From Peptococcaceae bacterium BRH_c4a (GTDB taxonomy: Bacteria > Bacillota > Desulfotomaculia > Desulfotomaculales > Desulfocucumaceae): a stretch of DNA of 64,000 nucleotides. The notes beneath the pieces were generated by a model. It saw only the letters and a list, made by a program, of their open reading frames with translations, was not told the origin of the DNA and searched no databases. The first letter of the stretch is position 1. Each line of letters opens with the position of its first letter. A program made the position numbers and the translations under genes. Below, piece by piece: positions 8,410-15,994 of the stretch. Location of the stretch: the NCBI GenBank assembly GCA_000961585.1, contig LADN01000020.1, positions 1-64,000 of the forward strand, given 5' to 3'.

Positions 8410-9331
8410 TTTTATGAATATGTACTCAGATCTCGAAAAAGATCTTTTAGGAAATCAGAAAAAGCTAATGATTTCATCTTCACTTAGTGTTTATTACGGA
8501 ATTAACGGCGATGGCAATTTTAGATTGTCTTTTATGTCATCGGTCATTCCTCCAAAGATGGAATCAACTAAGTTGCTGAAAGTGTCGCAGTTTGAGGAAA
8601 GTGATGCTGTTTATTGGACATGCTTTGACCTGATGCAGTCCACAGCCAAGCAAGTGTTTTATACTTTTTGCGGAGATATTGTCAGTTCAGTTTACGATAT
8701 TCAGGATGAGCATAAAGCTCTTATACTGTTAAAAAACCGTTTTCATACATGGAAAAGCATGTTTAAGCGTGACATAAGCAAAATTACCGATGAAATGATC
8801 AAAGGACTGCTTGGCGAACTGTATTTTTTGAGGGAATTTATGATTGTAAAATACGGTATTGATGATGCGATTGAAATATGGAGCGGTCCTGACGGAGCAA
8901 ATAAAGATTTTTCAAAAGGTACTGACTGGTATGAGGTTAAAACAGTATCTGCGAACATGATAAGTGTCAAAATATCGTCGGTAACTCAACTTTCCTCGGC
9001 TACTCCGGGTCACTTAGCAATTATCCGGCTTGAATCAATGTCTTCACAATTTGAAGATGGTCAGTCAAGTGTAGGCGAGTTATTCCAATCAGTTTTACGA
9101 TTGATTGAAGCGGATGAAACCAGAGAGAAATTCTTGGAAAAATTAATTTCATACGGATTTGATCTTTCGGATGATTGCTGTAATGTAAAGTATAAAATTC
9201 TGTCTTGTACGCTGTACAAAGTGGACGATGAATTTCCCAGGATACAGGAAACTGATGTTAAATTTCAGGAAATATGCAAATTGAGTTATGAACTTATTAT
9301 AAATGCCCTTGAGAGATTCAGAGAGGAATAG
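8402..9331 (+). CDS. PD-(D/E)XK-type protein (DUF4420/PF14390-like)
   Basis: I place the start at the ATG at 8402, behind GAGGAGGAACTCGAAG, rather than the longer frame from 8369, giving 309 residues. GLLGELYFLREFMI (about residue 138) followed by GPDGANKDFSKGTDWYEVKT has the shape of a PD-(D/E)XK nuclease site: an early glutamate, a D in NKDF, and E-x-K in YEVKT. This layout is the mark of the DUF4420 family, which accompanies Z1 proteins in the same clusters. It is the most likely DNA-cutting subunit. It overlaps the Z1 gene by 8 bp and is 5 bp from the next gene. Confidence 0.8.
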   Translation: MIDFMNMYSDLEKDLLGNQKKLMISSSLSVYYGINGDGNFRLSFMSSVIPPKMESTKLLKVSQFEESDAVYWTCFDLMQSTAKQVFYTFCGDIVSSVYDIQDEHKALILLKNRFHTWKSMFKRDISKITDEMIKGLLGELYFLREFMIVKYGIDDAIEIWSGPDGANKDFSKGTDWYEVKTVSANMISVKISSVTQLSSATPGHLAIIRLESMSSQFEDGQSSVGELFQSVLRLIEADETREKFLEKLISYGFDLSDDCCNVKYKILSCTLYKVDDEFPRIQETDVKFQEICKLSYELIINALERFREE

Positions 9332-9336
9332 GCACC

Positions 9337-11424
9337 ATGGAACTGAATGAATACAGAGAATATGTTATTAACCAAATTAAGGCTACCGCTATCGAAGAAC
9401 AAAGATATCCCTATGAGGTTTTTATTGATTTTGTCGCTGACATTATGGTTAGTGATTATTCTATGTTCTCTGGTATTGAACAGTGCTATTTCTCTCTATC
9501 AACAGGCAATAAGTCATTTAAGAGTATGCACATTGATGCAGGTTCTCTAGAGCTTTCAACCAATACTCTTAATTTAATGATTGCCGATTTTAATGACGGT
9601 AAGCTTGCGAATATAAACAGCAGTGATGTTAACGCTTCAATCGCATCCATGATAAATTATTTTGAAAACTGTCTTAAAGGATTCTTTGTATCTGCAGAGC
9701 AATCAGATCCTGCTGTACAGTTAGCTATTGAAACAAGAAGAAATCTCGAATCTATTTATAAGCTACATCTGTTTATTGCCGGTACCGATCAGCTTAGTAA
9801 GAGGGTTAAGAATATAGAACTGAAAGACTTTACATTTAAGGGCAAAACATTTAAAGTCGAGCTTGATATAGTAGACATTGTTAAGATATTTAATGCGCAA
9901 TTAGCAACTTCGGAAAAGGAAGATATTATAATTGATGTTACTGACTTTAATATTTCCGGTATTCAGTGTATTAGGGCAGACATAAATTCACAAAACTATG
10001 AGGCATATCTCGCGGTTGTTCCTGGAAGTTTTTTGTCAGATATTTATAAGAAATACGGTCCGCGGCTTCTTGAAGGAAATGTACGTTCATTTTTGCAGTT
10101 GCGTGGCGGAGTAAACAAAGGTATCCGCGGAACCATCCTTAACGAACGCGAAAAATTCTTTACATACAATAACGGAATTTCAACAACTGCCAAAAGCATC
10201 GAATTAAAAGAAATACAGGGTAAAGGTTTGTGCATTACCTCTTTTAAAGATTTTCAGATAATAAACGGAGGACAAACAACAGCATCTTTGGCCTCTGCGA
10301 CGATAAAGGATAATGCACTTTTGGACGGAATATTTGTCCAAATGAAGCTGACAATAGTAAAAAATGAAGATGCTGAATTTATTCGCAACATTTCTCGGTA
10401 TGCCAACAGCCAAAATAAAGTTACAGCGGCTGACCTTAACTCCAACCATCCTTTCTACAACCGTATTGAAGAATATTCCCGCAAGATTTATGCTCCGGCC
10501 GTAAATAATCAAACATATCAAACTATATGGTTTTTTGAACGTTCCAGAGGTCAGTATGATCAGCCCAAGATGAAAATGACAAAGAGTGAACGTGCGACAT
10601 ATGAAAGAATCAACCCCAACAGTCAGAAATTTGATAAGACGGATTTGGCAAAGTACATTAATTCAGATGAAATGAAGCCTTACGATGTTGCGTGGGGTAA
10701 AGAAATCAATGCGACTAGATTCCAAGCTGAAATGGAAAAACAGTGGGAGAAGAACGATTCGGTATTTAATGAATCATACTACCGCGACCTTATTGCAAAA
10801 GCTATAACCTTTGGAACTATTCGAAAAACAATACTGGGTTTAGAATGGTATAAAGAAAACAAAGGATATTTAATTCAGTTGGTTACTTATTCTTTTGCAA
10901 AACTAATATATGAAATTACAAAACTGAAGAAATTTATAAATTACAAGTATATATGGGACAAGCAGGAATTGCCAGATTTTATTATTGAAGATGTTGCCGG
11001 TATTGCTAAATTGGCTGCTGAAACATTTTATGATCCAAGCAGAACAAACGGTAATATAGAAACTTACTGTAAGTCCAAGGTATGCTGGGATAATTTAAGT
11101 GCTAAAATATACAATCTCTCGGATAAAACTAAAGCATTTTTAAAAGAAGAAGATGAAATAAAGATTGAAAAAATACATGCTAAAAAAGAACAAAAGTTTA
11201 ATAACAGTCTTAACATTGAAATTCAAGTATTTACATTAGGCTCTGAATATTGGAAAAGATTGATGGAAACTGGCAGTGCACAAAAATTACTTACTCAGAT
11301 GGATATAAAAGATTTACAGGATGCAATTGCTTACTGCAACGGCGTTAAATCATTGCAACCTTATCAGTTCTCCCGAATTTGGGCAATTAGAACGAAGCTG
11401 GGAGAAGCTCAGGTGCCGATATAA
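9337..11424 (+). CDS. AIPR (abortive infection phage resistance) family protein
   Basis: This 695-residue protein contains the AIPR core (PF10592-like): LQLRGGVNKGIRGTILNE, then FFTYNNGIS and FQIINGGQTTASL at residues about 250-320, followed by the FIRNISRYANSQNKV segment. It is also flanked by the other members typical of the Mza layout. AIPR proteins are linked to abortive infection against phages, and their biochemical action is still poorly defined. The ATG at 9337 has AGAGAGGAATAG close upstream, and the gap to the preceding stop is only 5 bp. The C-terminal third is lysine-rich and helical. Full length is likely. Confidence 0.88.
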   Translation: MELNEYREYVINQIKATAIEEQRYPYEVFIDFVADIMVSDYSMFSGIEQCYFSLSTGNKSFKSMHIDAGSLELSTNTLNLMIADFNDGKLANINSSDVNASIASMINYFENCLKGFFVSAEQSDPAVQLAIETRRNLESIYKLHLFIAGTDQLSKRVKNIELKDFTFKGKTFKVELDIVDIVKIFNAQLATSEKEDIIIDVTDFNISGIQCIRADINSQNYEAYLAVVPGSFLSDIYKKYGPRLLEGNVRSFLQLRGGVNKGIRGTILNEREKFFTYNNGISTTAKSIELKEIQGKGLCITSFKDFQIINGGQTTASLASATIKDNALLDGIFVQMKLTIVKNEDAEFIRNISRYANSQNKVTAADLNSNHPFYNRIEEYSRKIYAPAVNNQTYQTIWFFERSRGQYDQPKMKMTKSERATYERINPNSQKFDKTDLAKYINSDEMKPYDVAWGKEINATRFQAEMEKQWEKNDSVFNESYYRDLIAKAITFGTIRKTILGLEWYKENKGYLIQLVTYSFAKLIYEITKLKKFINYKYIWDKQELPDFIIEDVAGIAKLAAETFYDPSRTNGNIETYCKSKVCWDNLSAKIYNLSDKTKAFLKEEDEIKIEKIHAKKEQKFNNSLNIEIQVFTLGSEYWKRLMETGSAQKLLTQMDIKDLQDAIAYCNGVKSLQPYQFSRIWAIRTKLGEAQVPI

Positions 11425-11444
11425 TCAGAAGCGAGATAATATAA

Positions 11445-11861
11445 ATGGATAACCGTTCTAAAGAAAAGCGAAGTAAAAATATGTCCCATATAAAAAGCAA
11501 AGGTACAAAACCGGAGGAAACAGTTTGTAAGTATCTGTTCTCGCAGGGCTTTCGATACAGAAAAAACGTTAAAGATCTTCCCGGTCATCCGGATATAGTT
11601 TTGCCTAAATATAAAGTAGCTGTGTTTGTCAACGGGTGTTATTGGCATGGTCATGAAGGCTGTAAATACTTTGTCCTTCCAAAAAGCAACGTTGATTTTT
11701 GGTTAAATAAAATTGAGTACAATAAACGGAGAGATAAAGCAAATCACGAAAAGCTTGAACAGCTTGGGTGGAATGTGCTCACTGTTTGGGAATGTGAGAT
11801 ACGGCATGGAGACAAAGAAAAAGCACTATCAAATTTAGTTGACCAGATAAGATCTGTTTAG
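11445..11861 (+). CDS. vsr: very short patch repair (Vsr) mismatch endonuclease
   Basis: This 138-residue protein opens with RSKNMSHIKSKGTKPEETV, the Vsr N-terminal DNA-binding part. It then has RKNVKDLPGHPDIVLPKYKV, with the catalytic Asp in PDIV, and VFVNGCYWHGHEGCKYF, with Cys/His zinc ligands and catalytic His. Vsr nicks beside T:G mismatches that arise when 5-methylcytosine deaminates, so its presence beside a C5 methylase is functionally coherent: it repairs damage caused by the methylase. It lies 20 bp after AIPR and ends the cassette, with hairpins following. It is the expected length. Confidence 0.95.
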   Translation: MDNRSKEKRSKNMSHIKSKGTKPEETVCKYLFSQGFRYRKNVKDLPGHPDIVLPKYKVAVFVNGCYWHGHEGCKYFVLPKSNVDFWLNKIEYNKRRDKANHEKLEQLGWNVLTVWECEIRHGDKEKALSNLVDQIRSV

Positions 11862-12030
11862 GATAGAGCATGGTATGAAAGAGAGTGATCAAAATAAGGA
11901 AAATGCCGTGCAGTTAAGAAACAGTACGGCTGAGTTTTTAATTTTGCTTTACAGGCCAGCGAAAAAATAGCCCTTTATTCAGTAAATGCCATATATCTAA
12001 TTGTAGACTCAACTAATGGGAAGCATATAT
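11862..12030. other. non-coding spacer between vsr and parA remnant
   Basis: No gene is seen. GCCGT (11905-11909) and ACGGC (11926-11930), followed by TGAGTTTTTA, form a weak terminator for the defence operon. Confidence 0.4.
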
Positions 12031-12072
12031 AGCCGTTTGCTTTATTATCCCGATAAAGCAGGCGGCTTTTTT
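12031..12072 (+). terminator. strong rho-independent terminator upstream of parA remnant
   Basis: AGCCG and GCTTTAT pair with ATAAAGC and CGGCT around a short loop, followed by a T run at 12066-12071. It stops transcription before the ParA ribosome binding site (AAAGGAGGAA, 12078-12087). Confidence 0.8.
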
Positions 12073-12093
12073 GCGTGAAAGGAGGAATTTCAA

Positions 12094-12570
12094 GTGTCAA
12101 AAGTAATCGCCCTTGCCAACCAGAAAGGCGGCACGGGCAAAACGACCACAACGGTCAATCTGGGGATCGGTCTTGCGATGCAGGGTAAAAAGGTGCTTTT
12201 AGTGGATGCGGACGCGCAAGGCTACTTAACAGATTCGTTGGGCTTCCATGAGCCGGACAATCTGCTTGTTTCATTGGCGACCGTTTTAACCAAAAGCATG
12301 TTGGAGGAACCGTATGAACCTGATGAGGGGATCCTCGGCCATTCGGAAGGTGTTGACCTCATGCCGGGCAACATTGAGTTGTCGGCCATTGAGGTTTCCC
12401 TCGTCAACACCATGAGCCGGGAAACGGTGCTGCGCAGCTACATCAACACCGTCAAAGACAGGTATGATTATGTGCTGATCGACTGCATGCCCTCACTGGG
12501 CATGATGACCATCAACGCTCTTGCCGCCGCGGACAGCGTAATTATTCCGGTTCAGGCCCATTATCTGAAT
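12094..12570 (+). pseudogene. ParA/Soj-type ATPase, truncated by IS21-like DNA
   Basis: The GTG at 12094, behind AAAGGAGG, opens a clear ParA: ALANQKGGTGKTTTTVNLGI is the deviant Walker A, KKVLLVDADAQGYLTDSLG is A' and YDYVLIDCMPSLGMMTINAL is Walker B. The match ends at VIIPVQAHYL (about 12570), just where the family should continue with PLKGMEQL-type helices; the frame then runs into insertion-sequence DNA and stops at 12648. About 159 of roughly 255 residues survive, so segregation function is probably lost. ParA genes are common near the end of integrative elements, together with ParB and relaxase genes that are missing here. Confidence 0.88.
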
Positions 12571-13484
12571 AATCCGGTTCAGAATGAGCCATTGTTCCGG
12601 AAAGATAGAGCCATTTCTCCGGACAAAAAGAGCCACTGTTCTGTTTAGGGAGCCACTCGATGATTTTCCTTGTAGAATCGAATTATGCACTATCCCCGAG
12701 ATAGTGTAAATAATTTACAAGGGGGTCATCATATGACCAATTATCGAGAGATCCTGCGGCTTCACAGCCTGGGGGTCAGTGGGCGCAGCATCGCTGCCAG
12801 CTGTGCCTGCTCAAGAAACACCGTTTCCAAAGTACTAAAACGGGCGCAGGAACTTAATGTGACATGGCCGTTAAAAGAAGGGATCTCGGATAGTGAGCTG
12901 CATCAGATACTCTTTCCGGAGGTCACCCAACCATCATCAAGAAAACGACCTGACTATGACTACATACACAAAGAGATGGCTAAAAGCGGGGTCACACTAA
13001 GTCTGCTTTGGAATGAATACTGTGAGACCTGCCGTCTCAGCAAGGAGATTCCGCTCCAGTATTCCCAGTTTTGCTATCACTATCAGCAATACACCCACAA
13101 AACCAAAGCAACAATGCATATCCACCGCAAGCCGGGTGAACAGCTAGAAGTTGATTGGGCTGGACAAACAGCTTCCCTGGTGGACAGCGACACCGGTGAA
13201 ATCATTAATGCCTTCATCTTCGTAGGTGTCCTCTCCAGCAGTCAGTATGCCTATGTTGAGGCATTTTTGTCTCAGAATCAGGAGTGCTGGATAGCAGCTC
13301 ATGCCAATATGTATAAGTTCTTTGGTGGCGTTACCAGGATTCTAATCCCAGACAATCTTAAGACCGGAGTGGAAAAGTCCTCCTGGGATTCCCCGACCAT
13401 TAACCGGATTTATCAGGAAATGGCAGAGCACTATGGCACCGCCGTAATTCCTGCCCGGGTCAGAAGACCAAAAGATTATACCGA
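12571..13484 (+). mobile_element. IS21-family element, left part only
   Basis: Between the truncated parA and unrelated DNA at about 13485 lies the left end of an IS21-type element. Short repeated words (AGAGCCATTTCTCCGGA, AGAGCCACTGTTCT and GGGAGCCACTCGATG at 12609-12664) have the look of the multiple subterminal repeats of IS21 ends. They are followed by istA. The right part, including istB, is absent. Confidence 0.75.
12733..13484 (+). pseudogene. istA: IstA transposase of IS21 family, C-terminally truncated
   Basis: From the ATG at 12733 (behind CAAGGGGGTCATC) the frame gives the IstA helix-turn-helix (GVSGRSIAASCACSRNTVSK) and the DDE integrase core: QLEVDWAGQTASLVD holds the first catalytic Asp and RILIPDNLKTGVEK the second. 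Homology ends at about RVRRPKD (codon 251), before the catalytic Glu; the open frame then continues 33 codons through unrelated sequence to 13584. No istB follows. The enzyme is therefore dead. The insertion destroyed parA and was later cut itself. Confidence 0.88.
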
Positions 13485-13561
13485 AGATTTTGTTATCCCG
13501 AATACTTCGCTGAAAAGCGCTTATATGCGCTTTCCAATGCCAATTCTTCGGGATAACAGTT

Positions 13562-13800
13562 TCACCTTAATCCGCAGAGTTTGAGGATCATATCTTCATC
13601 GCCTTCCCAAATTGGCAGTTCAGATGTTGCATTTCCTTTACTCGCTGCTTTTTCCAGCGCGTCTTTAATCATCGAAGTATCAGCGTATGCATATATGCTC
13701 GTCGTTGTTGAGCTAACATGACCAAGAAAATCTTTTATGTATGAAAGCGGAATGCCAGACTGGTATAGGTGCATGGCTCGGCTATGGCGCTTATGGGGAG
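13562..13800 (-). pseudogene. tyrosine recombinase C-terminal fragment (reverse strand)
   Basis: On the reverse strand, from the palindrome centre, the frame reads HKRHSRAMHLYQSGIPLSYI followed by KDFLGHVSSTTTSIYAYADT, the C-terminal catalytic part of a phage-type integrase. It has the HxxR box (here H-K-R-H, lacking the usual Leu), the LGH histidine and the nucleophilic Tyr in SIYAYAD. The N-terminal core-binding domain and first catalytic Arg are missing. This type resembles the integrases that come in trios. The fragment cannot be active. Confidence 0.8.
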
Positions 13801-13820
13801 CTCCCCATAAGCGCCATAGC
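13781..13820. repeat. perfect 40-bp palindrome at an integrase fusion point
   Basis: Bases 13781-13800 and 13801-13820 are exact reverse complements with no spacer. The palindrome encodes the HxLRHS-type motif of an integrase on both strands, and each copy lacks the Leu codon. It joins two different integrase C-termini head to head. Confidence 0.92.
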
Positions 13821-13980
13821 TGCGCCAGTTTGTTGTACGCCAACGGCGTCAGCCTGAAAGAGATCCAGGAGTGGTTGGGGCACAGTGATATTTCCACCAC
13901 CTCGAACATCTACACCCACCTGGATTTCAGCTCCAAGGTCGCTTCGGCCAACGCCATCATCGGCGTATATCCCTCCTGAC
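13801..13980 (+). pseudogene. tyrosine recombinase C-terminal fragment (forward strand)
   Basis: To the right of the palindrome centre, the forward strand reads HKRHSCASLLYANGVSLKEI followed by QEWLGHSDISTTSNIYTHLD: the C-terminal part of a second, different tyrosine integrase with the R box, the LGH histidine and the nucleophile Tyr in NIYTHLD. The stop is at 13978-13980, 170 bp from the 3' end of an intact tRNA-Leu, the classic place for an element integrase. Everything upstream of the R box is missing, so it is inactive. An inverted GGAGGGATAT motif spans its last codons. Confidence 0.82.
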
Positions 13981-14150
13981 ATCCCTCTAAAGCGGGCGGA
14001 ATGCCAGGTAAATAGGGAGATGAGAGCACTGCAAATTTGCGCTAGAATGGTTTCATGTGACGGTATGCCGGGCGGCAAACGATAGGTGCCGCCAGAAAAG
14101 AAAAAAGCCCTCAAATCCGCTTGTATCGCGGCTTTAAGAGCGATTGTTTC

Positions 14151-14236
14151 TGGTGCCGATGGCCGGAGTCGAACCGGCATGGAGGTTATCCGCCGCATTT
14201 TGAGTGCGGTGCGTCTGCCAATTCCGCCACATCGGC
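14151..14236 (-). tRNA. tRNA-Leu (anticodon CAA)
   Basis: This is an 86-nt class II tRNA on the reverse strand. The acceptor stem GCCGATG pairs with CATCGGC, followed by encoded CCA. The anticodon loop CTCAAAA is closed by CCGCA/TGCGG, and there is a long variable arm and a T-arm GCCGG/CCGGC with TTCGACT. It is complete and probably functional. It lies directly beside integrase remnants and 160 bp from a second, broken tRNA-Leu. Confidence 0.95.
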
Positions 14237-14280
14237 AAGTTTATTTCAATTTCCCTCTCCCTAATCCGACTTTGGAATTT

Positions 14281-14303
14281 GGAGGGATATGGTGGAGGGA
14301 TAT
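14281..14303. repeat. two GGAGGGATAT repeats near attR
   Basis: GGAGGGATAT occurs at 14281-14290 and 14294-14303, matching the cluster at 1767-1800 beside the other candidate attachment site. Confidence 0.6.
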
Positions 14304-14395
14304 TAAAAACCATAGAGACTATGAAGTTATCAAGAACCCAGCAACCATGCGGGTTTGGGAGCCGCCGACCGGTCGAAAAGGGGCTTTCGCGCACT

Positions 14396-14437
14396 GGATT
14401 TTGAGTCCGCTGCGTCTGCCAGTTCCGCCACTTCGGC
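14396..14437 (-). other. tRNA-Leu(CAA) 5'-half fragment, candidate attR
   Basis: The reverse strand gives GCCGAAG acceptor strand, D-arm and 5' anticodon stem up to the core GGACTCAAAATCC, after which the sequence stops resembling a tRNA and the anticodon stem no longer pairs. The missing 3' half is found at 1551-1603. Confidence 0.75.
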
Positions 14438-14730
14438 AGGGAGTCGATATAAAGTATAGCAAGAGCCCTATGCTTTGTCAATATGGGTTCTCGGGGAGGG
14501 TGTATGTTATAGAGTGGTTGCCACGCTGCCAGCGGCGCCACCGAGAATGAAAATTGGCCACAGCGGGCACAGAGAAGTTTATAACACTTAAGAAAATACA
14601 GTTCTCTTTAATTTACCATTTTGCGTAAAAGCGTTTCTGCTGAAAGCAATCTGAATGGGCATGCATATAAGGGCTTTTTATAATTGAAATTTAAACCTTC
14701 TTCAACCGACCTGTTTCATACTTCGTGTTT
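14438..14730. other. non-coding stretch without recognised features
   Basis: Short frames with no family resemblance and no ribosome binding sites are present. I see no RNA gene or clear repeat in it. Confidence 0.4.
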
Positions 14731-14867
14731 TTTTTCGTTAAGGAAAGTATATACCATATTAAAGTATTAAAGCGCTAAATCGCCAAAGCATTTTTATGTA
14801 GCCCAGAGTTTTTCTGGGTCGCTCCGGGGTCACTTGAGGGTCGCTGCATTGTCGCAAATGGGTAGGT
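14731..14867. repeat. left flank module of structured repeat, copy 1
   Basis: The words TTTCGTTAAGGAAAGTATAT, TTAAAGTATTAAAGCGCTAA and CCCAGAGTTTTTCTGGG in this stretch recur inverted at about 61255-61345, and in part at 61455-61512, beside copy 3. The CCCAGA/TCTGGG hairpin is near 14802-14818. It belongs to a longer dispersed intergenic element. Confidence 0.6.
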
Positions 14868-15076
14868 GGAGCGATTTAAGTCCGGCCTGCATAACCTCCT
14901 TCTGCAACTGTCTCTAGACTCGGTCGCCAACGGAATGCCGACCGCCTCCAACGCCGCATCCATGCGTCGATTCCGGCTTCCGGCTGCGTCCTGCAGCCGA
15001 CTCGGCATTCCATAGGCTCGGTCGTTAAGAGACAGTAGCAGCCTCCGGTACATTCCGCACGGACTTAAATCACTCC
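14868..15076. repeat. 209-bp structured repeat, copy 1
   Basis: The outer arms GGAGCGATTTAAGTCCG (14868-14884) and CGGACTTAAATCACTCC (15060-15076) pair with one C/A mismatch that becomes a G-U pair in the reverse-strand RNA. Inside, CTGTCTCT pairs with AGAGACAG, GGAATGCCGA with TCGGCATTCC, and CGGCTGC with GCAGCCG. Copy 2 (19368-19576) is nearly identical; copy 3 (61016-61224) has paired changes in the same stems. It lies about 300 bp before the sigma-factor gene. Confidence 0.88.
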
Positions 15077-15206
15077 CCCTCACTGCATGTCGCTGTGGGG
15101 TCGCTTGAGGGTCGCTTTTAAGGCAGGCTGTCACAATTCTGGATTCTCAAGCGTCCTTCAGGGCGTTTTTTAAATCTCTGTGTTCTCTGTGACCTCTGTG
15201 GCTAAT

Positions 15207-15240
15207 AAAGCTTAAAGCTTACCGCTTATCGCTTACCGGC
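15207..15240. repeat. AAGCTTA-type short repeat
   Basis: AAAGCTTAAAGCTTACCGCT and GCTTACC words form an imperfect short repeat; a relative occurs at 25547-25578. Confidence 0.45.
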
Positions 15241-15385
15241 ATGCCAGGGTAGGTTCTGACCAATAAGACTGCTGTCAAAGAGGCTTGCGGTCGGGACAAA
15301 GGACTCAATGCGGTTCTTGGTGCAGGAGTACCGGTGTAATTGTCGAATTAGTTGAGTGGCTAGTGTGGAAGGGAGGTGGCGGGCT

Positions 15386-15982
15386 GTGGACGGTGATGAT
15401 CTGCTGGTGAAGAGAAGCAAAGGCGGGGACCTGGATGCCTTTGATGAGCTGGTCAGGAGATATCAGAGTAAGGTCTATTCGGTGGCTTACCGGTTCATGG
15501 GGAACCATGCCGATGCCGGAGATCTGGCCCAGGAGGCATTTATCCGGGTTTTTCAGGCCCTGTCGTCCTTCAGGGGAGATTCCAGCTTTGCCACCTGGAT
15601 TTATCGCATAGCTTCAAATGTTTGTCTGGATGAGTTAAGAAAGCAGCAGAGGCAGAAAAAGGTGTCACTGGATGAAATGATCTCCCAGAGCGGAGGGAGT
15701 ACTTTACTGGTGGCGGGCGATCCTTCTCCCCAGGAGCAATTGGAGAGGATTGAGCTGAGGGATCAGATGCAGAGGCAGCTGAATGAGCTTTCCGGGGATC
15801 ACAGGCTTATTCTGGTGATGAGGGATATACAGGGGCTGTCTTACGAGGAGATTGCCCTGGTGCTGGACTGCAGCGTGGGCACCATTAAGTCCAGGCTGAG
15901 CCGGGCCAGGCAGGCTCTGAAGAGGAAGGTTCTTGATAAGATGGAACTATACCAAGATGAAATTCGTCTACCAGGTAGATGA
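15386..15982 (+). CDS. sigW: ECF RNA polymerase sigma factor (SigW-like)
   Basis: This 198-residue protein starts from GTG at 15386, 7 bp after GGGAGGTG. A longer frame from 15356 is less likely. Region 2 (DAFDELVRRYQSKVYSVAYR, then QEAFIRVFQALSSFRGDSSF and ATWIYRIASNVCLDELRK) binds core polymerase and the -10 element. Region 4 (LRDQMQRQLNELSGDHRLI, then SYEEIALVLDCSVGTIKSRLSRARQALK) binds the -35 element. It lacks the extra domains of primary sigma factors. The gene 12 bp downstream encodes a membrane-anchored zinc-finger anti-sigma factor, so its activity is probably released by an envelope signal. The symbol reflects resemblance to the SigW group, not a proven orthologue. Confidence 0.93.
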   Translation: MDGDDLLVKRSKGGDLDAFDELVRRYQSKVYSVAYRFMGNHADAGDLAQEAFIRVFQALSSFRGDSSFATWIYRIASNVCLDELRKQQRQKKVSLDEMISQSGGSTLLVAGDPSPQEQLERIELRDQMQRQLNELSGDHRLILVMRDIQGLSYEEIALVLDCSVGTIKSRLSRARQALKRKVLDKMELYQDEIRLPGR

Positions 15983-15994
15983 GGAGGGGTAAAC

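Noticed and set aside
13485-13561. continuation of the istA open frame to 13584
   Set aside because: The frame stays open by chance after IstA homology ends; the next bases are unrelated flank before the integrase remnant.
14086-14550. 154-codon forward frame over the tRNA-Leu region
   Set aside because: It runs across an intact tRNA and a half tRNA on the other strand; not a credible protein gene.
14775-15134. 119-codon reverse-strand frame, similar to one at 19344-19673
   Set aside because: The shared protein-like sequence is a by-product of the 209-bp structured repeat. Copy 3 changes bases in pairs across stems, not by codon, and no ribosome binding site is present.
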